Assembly (NCBI GenBank): GCA_963575745.1
Contig: CAUYUJ010001311.1
Location: forward strand, 38,666-102,665
Direction: 5' to 3'
Origin: Prorocentrum cordatum
Lineage: Eukaryota; Sar; Dinophyceae; Prorocentrales; Prorocentraceae
Length of the DNA: 64,000 bases
Position numbers and translations under genes: made by a program
Notes under the pieces: model-generated
Told to the model about the DNA's origin: nothing
Database searches by the model: none
What the model saw: only the letters and a program-made list of their open reading frames with translations
Shown here: piece by piece, positions 61,305-64,000 of the stretch
How the letters are laid out: every line of letters starts with the position of its first letter
Numbering within the stretch: position 1 is the first letter of the stretch

Positions 61305-62078
61305 CTATGCATCGAATAACGATTGCAAACGAAACAGGGATATCAACTTAACAAACGGCAGAGATATGGCGCTGCCAAGAACAGTCAAAAGGAACAGTTG
61401 ATTTGTTGTTCTAACTGCTGGACCTTCACCCAAGTCCCCAATGCGGCCATACTTTGAAGCAAGTACATTCCTCAAAGCGAAGCATACGTTCGAGGCCATG
61501 GCGCAGGCCAAGGTCGATACATCGAACCCCAATGAGTTCGCTGTCAAACACACACCAAGATCAATTGGTGACGAGTGTCAGATATGTAAAAGGATTCAAA
61601 CAATCCCCCAACAACAGTGCTGAAACAAGAGCGTTGACGACAGGCTCCACGGACTTGACCACGTGTGTAAGCGATACATGTCCAAATGTAAGAGCGGTCT
61701 GGGTTGTTATTTGGCCTGCTGCGAAAGCCATGCTTGCCGGGACCAGTGCTAGAATATCACCTCGGGACAAGGACGGGGTTGGAAGAACGCCGCACCTCCA
61801 GAGACATACTGCAACCACCACTCCGAAAGCTAACTGGGCCCAAGCAATGATCACGGTCGCATGCAACGATTCCAACAGCATTTTGTTTACGATATTGTAC
61901 CTCACATTTGATGCATATCATATGAACACGTATACAACTAATAGTGGCCAAGTTCGCTTGGCGTCCATTCTCACAGAGCTTCCCACGACAAATGTCGCGA
62001 GTCAGAATTAACCAGCCACACAAATGTTGGACGTATCAAGAAGCGGCTGAAATGCGTGCCGCCTTGAGAGCAAACAAG
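61305..62078 (-). pseudogene. Retroposed triose-phosphate/phosphate translocator (TPT family) pseudogene
   Basis: The source family is the plastid-type sugar-phosphate antiporter group of the drug/metabolite transporter superfamily. Start ATG 61968 is followed by MDAKRTWPLLVVYVFI, an in-frame TGA at 61920-61918, then YASNVRYNIVNKMLLESLHA. The family has a conserved Trp (LWYxxNxxxNIxNK) exactly where TGA stands, consistent with TGG to TGA. Next are SLSRGDILALVPASMAFAAG, LTHVVKSVEPVVNALVSALL (the hallmark F/LTHVVKSxEPxFxxxxS block) and NPFTYLTLVT. A one-base gain at about 61563-61567 shifts frame, and reading resumes at LGVCLTANSLGFDVSTLACA, MASNVCFALRNVLASKYG. It stops near 61305, about 70-100 residues short. 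No introns, and a leader relic stands at the 5' end: a processed copy, dead three times over. Confidence 0.85.
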
Positions 62079-62100
62079 CTTGAGCTAAAATGGCTACGGA
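62079..62100 (-). repeat. Spliced-leader relic at the 5' end of the TPT retrocopy
   Basis: The minus strand reads TCCGTAGCCATTTTAG then CTCAAG, one change from the 22-nt dinoflagellate leader, 110 nt upstream of the retrocopy start codon. Confidence 0.88.
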
Positions 62101-62500
62101 AATCCTTGTTTATTTTTTGGGGGATCCGATTTTTGCATCGCTGTCGCCCCACAAATTCCCCCTCGTCCGCCTTCCCCTGGTCCTCCTGCTCCTACCGCTC
62201 CTTCAATCCAGCTCTTGCTGTTGCTGTTTATCCTCGTCCGCCTCCTTCCTCATCCTCCTTCTTTTCCACCTGTTGATCCGCCACCTCCTCCTCCAATGTA
62301 CGCCATTCCCAGGTTTCCGATTGCACATAACACGGTAGGGATCCTGTTTCGAGCGCACTTAGCTTGCCTCCCCAATTCTCCCTCCTCCTCCTTCGCCTCC
62401 TCCTCCTCATCCACCTCCATTTCCGTCCTCGTCCTGCGGCTCCTTCTACACCGCCATCTCCTGCTCCTACTCCCTCCTGGTCCTGTCTCTTCCCCCCCCC
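62101..62500. repeat. Degenerate TCC-rich tract
   Basis: Scattered CCTCCTCCT words at 62170-62300 and 62378-62420, plus a C-run near 62497. No gene recognised. Confidence 0.6.
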
Positions 62501-63654
62501 TCTCTTCTCAAGCATCGGCTGAGGCAGCAGACCATGCCCATTTGTTTTGGCCCCAGGGGAGCTGGCCAAGGGCCAGCCTTCGCCATCAAGTGGTGCTTGG
62601 GGGACTTCGGAGTAGCAGGGCAGGATCCACGAGCATCTTCGCAGTGCGCCTCCCGACGACTACAGACAAGTGCTCAACAGGCTGAATTCTGTCGCCGCGC
62701 TGAGGTCACGCTAAGGCCCAGACGCTAAGGCCGCCGTAAGCTGCCAACGTTAGGTGTCCTCTCATCGCTCTCGTGTGCACTTTCGTGGCGGTACATGGGA
62801 CGCGTTTGGCTGTGACTCGCGGGTGTCCCTGCAATGATGCGGCGCGAAGCTCTTCATTCCTATCACTGCAGTAGGGCGATCATGTAGTATTTAGTCGCAC
62901 CCCCTCAAGCATGATGTCTGAGCATTGCGGAACACCACTTCCACGTCATATCGGCGCTTGCTGTGCTCACACTCCTTCTCACACCTACTGTCGGTCAGGC
63001 GCTCTCGCTGCTCCTTTGGAGCATGCCGGTATCACAATTCTGTATCGCACGGCATCGGGACCCTTTGCAGCTCGACCAGCTTCCAGACTCGACAGCCTGA
63101 GCCTCACCCTGCTCTCCTAGTGCGTGCGAGAGTTGTGTGCAGCCTCTCCTGAGATGTGTGTCTTCTGTGCCGTGGATTTGTAGATATTGTGCCTTCGGCT
63201 GTTCCTTGCGAGTCTTGCGTCGCTTGTACGCTGGTGTTGTACCTTCGGATGCTCCTCGTGAGTCGTGGCGCGGCGGCGGGCTCATCGCCACCAGCCGCGC
63301 GAACTCCGCTGCGAAATCGAACCCCCATCGTCTCCCGGCCCCGCCCGCTCGTCGCAGTGCCCGTGTCGCAATCAGGGGGCAGGCAAGTCGAGATCTCCAA
63401 GCCATGATTTAGTCACTGCCTCACCCACGCGCGCCCTCTCCTCTCCCCAGACGTCCGCCGCCGTGCCTTTGCCACAGCACGGCTCCCCACCGTTCCTGCG
63501 TCGTTCCCCGACGGCCCCGGGGGCCCAGCGAGGGCCACCAGGGCCGAGGCGGCCGAAGGATGCCGACAAGCACCTCCCGTCGTGTTTCTTGTTCCTGTGC
63601 GCGGCGCGACGGGGTCCCTCCCCAGAGCTCCCAACTCTTGGAAGGAGGGGGAAC
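62501..63654. other. No gene recognised
   Basis: Closer to balanced GC than most of the window. No family match, tRNA or repeat identified. Confidence 0.4.
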
Positions 63655-63835
63655 CACGCCTCCGCCTCCGCATCCGCCTCCGCCTCCGCCTCCTCCTCCT
63701 CCTCCGCCTCCTCCTCCTCTCCCTCCTCCTCCTCCTCCCCCCCCTCCTCCTCCTCCTCCTCCTCCTCCTCCTCCTCCTCCTCCTCCTCCTCCTCCTCCTC
63801 CTCCTCCTCCTCCTCCTCCTCCTCCTCCTCCTCCC
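63655..63835. repeat. CGCCTC then TCC array
   Basis: CGCCTC hexamers (63657-63715) grade into about 100 bp of pure TCC. A second TCC run begins at 63984 and continues past the window. Confidence 0.95.
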
Positions 63836-64000
63836 AGGGGGAAGCTCCCTGGGGGCCGCGCGCTCGCCCCCGAGCCGCTGCTGGCGGCCCACGGCGCCCG
63901 GCAGCGGGCCCCGGGGGCCGCAAGGGGGAACAGAGAAGACCGCCCGGAGAGTGCGACGCGCACGTCGTCGCCGCCGCCCTCGCTCCTCCTCCTCCTCCTC

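Noticed and set aside
61555-61570. Programmed frameshift in the TPT copy
   Set aside because: No slippery heptamer or pseudoknot is evident, and the copy is already inactivated by a stop and truncation.
61918-61920. TGA in the TPT frame as a selenocysteine or recoded Trp codon
   Set aside because: The position is a conserved Trp, the copy also has a frameshift and a missing C-terminus, and the leader relic marks a retrocopy. A simple nonsense mutation is enough.

Overview
The window looks like nuclear DNA of a dinoflagellate. Six things point that way: GC-rich, extremely repeat-laden sequence; genes cut by introns with GC or GA donors as well as GT; AG|G acceptors; recognisable host genes all on one strand; degenerate LINE-type retroelements with zinc-finger and RNase H modules; and copies of the dinoflagellate trans-spliced leader (SL) fossilised in the genome. 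The species cannot be told from the sequence.

Host genes, all on the minus strand: (1) an N-acetylneuraminate lyase (NPL/NanA) family gene, with 5' exons at 24.45-25.24 kb and a C-terminal exon at 7.5-7.9 kb, so if this is one gene its last intron is about 16.5 kb; (2) a PARP1-like gene represented by three exons covering the end of zinc finger 2 and the PADR1/zinc finger 3 domain (49.7-51.0 kb); (3) the 5' part of an unidentified secreted protein (54.0-55.0 kb); (4) isolated exon-like segments at 27.2, 27.8, 28.0, 30.9, 38.7 and 45.2 kb that I cannot assign to a family.

Retroposed copies: a triose-phosphate/phosphate translocator (TPT) pseudogene at 61.3-62.1 kb headed by an SL relic; a decayed copy at 0.2-0.8 kb headed by three tandem SL relics; and a RanBP2-type zinc-finger/coiled-coil reading frame at 20.4-23.2 kb headed by an SL relic, apparently inserted into a composite repeat. 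LINE ORF2 debris (reverse transcriptase, Cys/His segment, RNase H) lies on the plus strand at 57.4-60.6 kb and, more decayed, at 10-17 kb.

Most of the rest is repeats: long GGA/TCC, GA, CA, CT, CAA and CAT arrays, minisatellites of 6 to about 170 bp, an 83-bp dispersed satellite module found in both orientations, and at least five families of short foldback (MITE-like) elements, one of them carrying another inside it. The 199-bp intron inside the PARP1-like PADR1 domain itself contains an inverted repeat. No CRISPR array, tRNA or rRNA gene was recognised.
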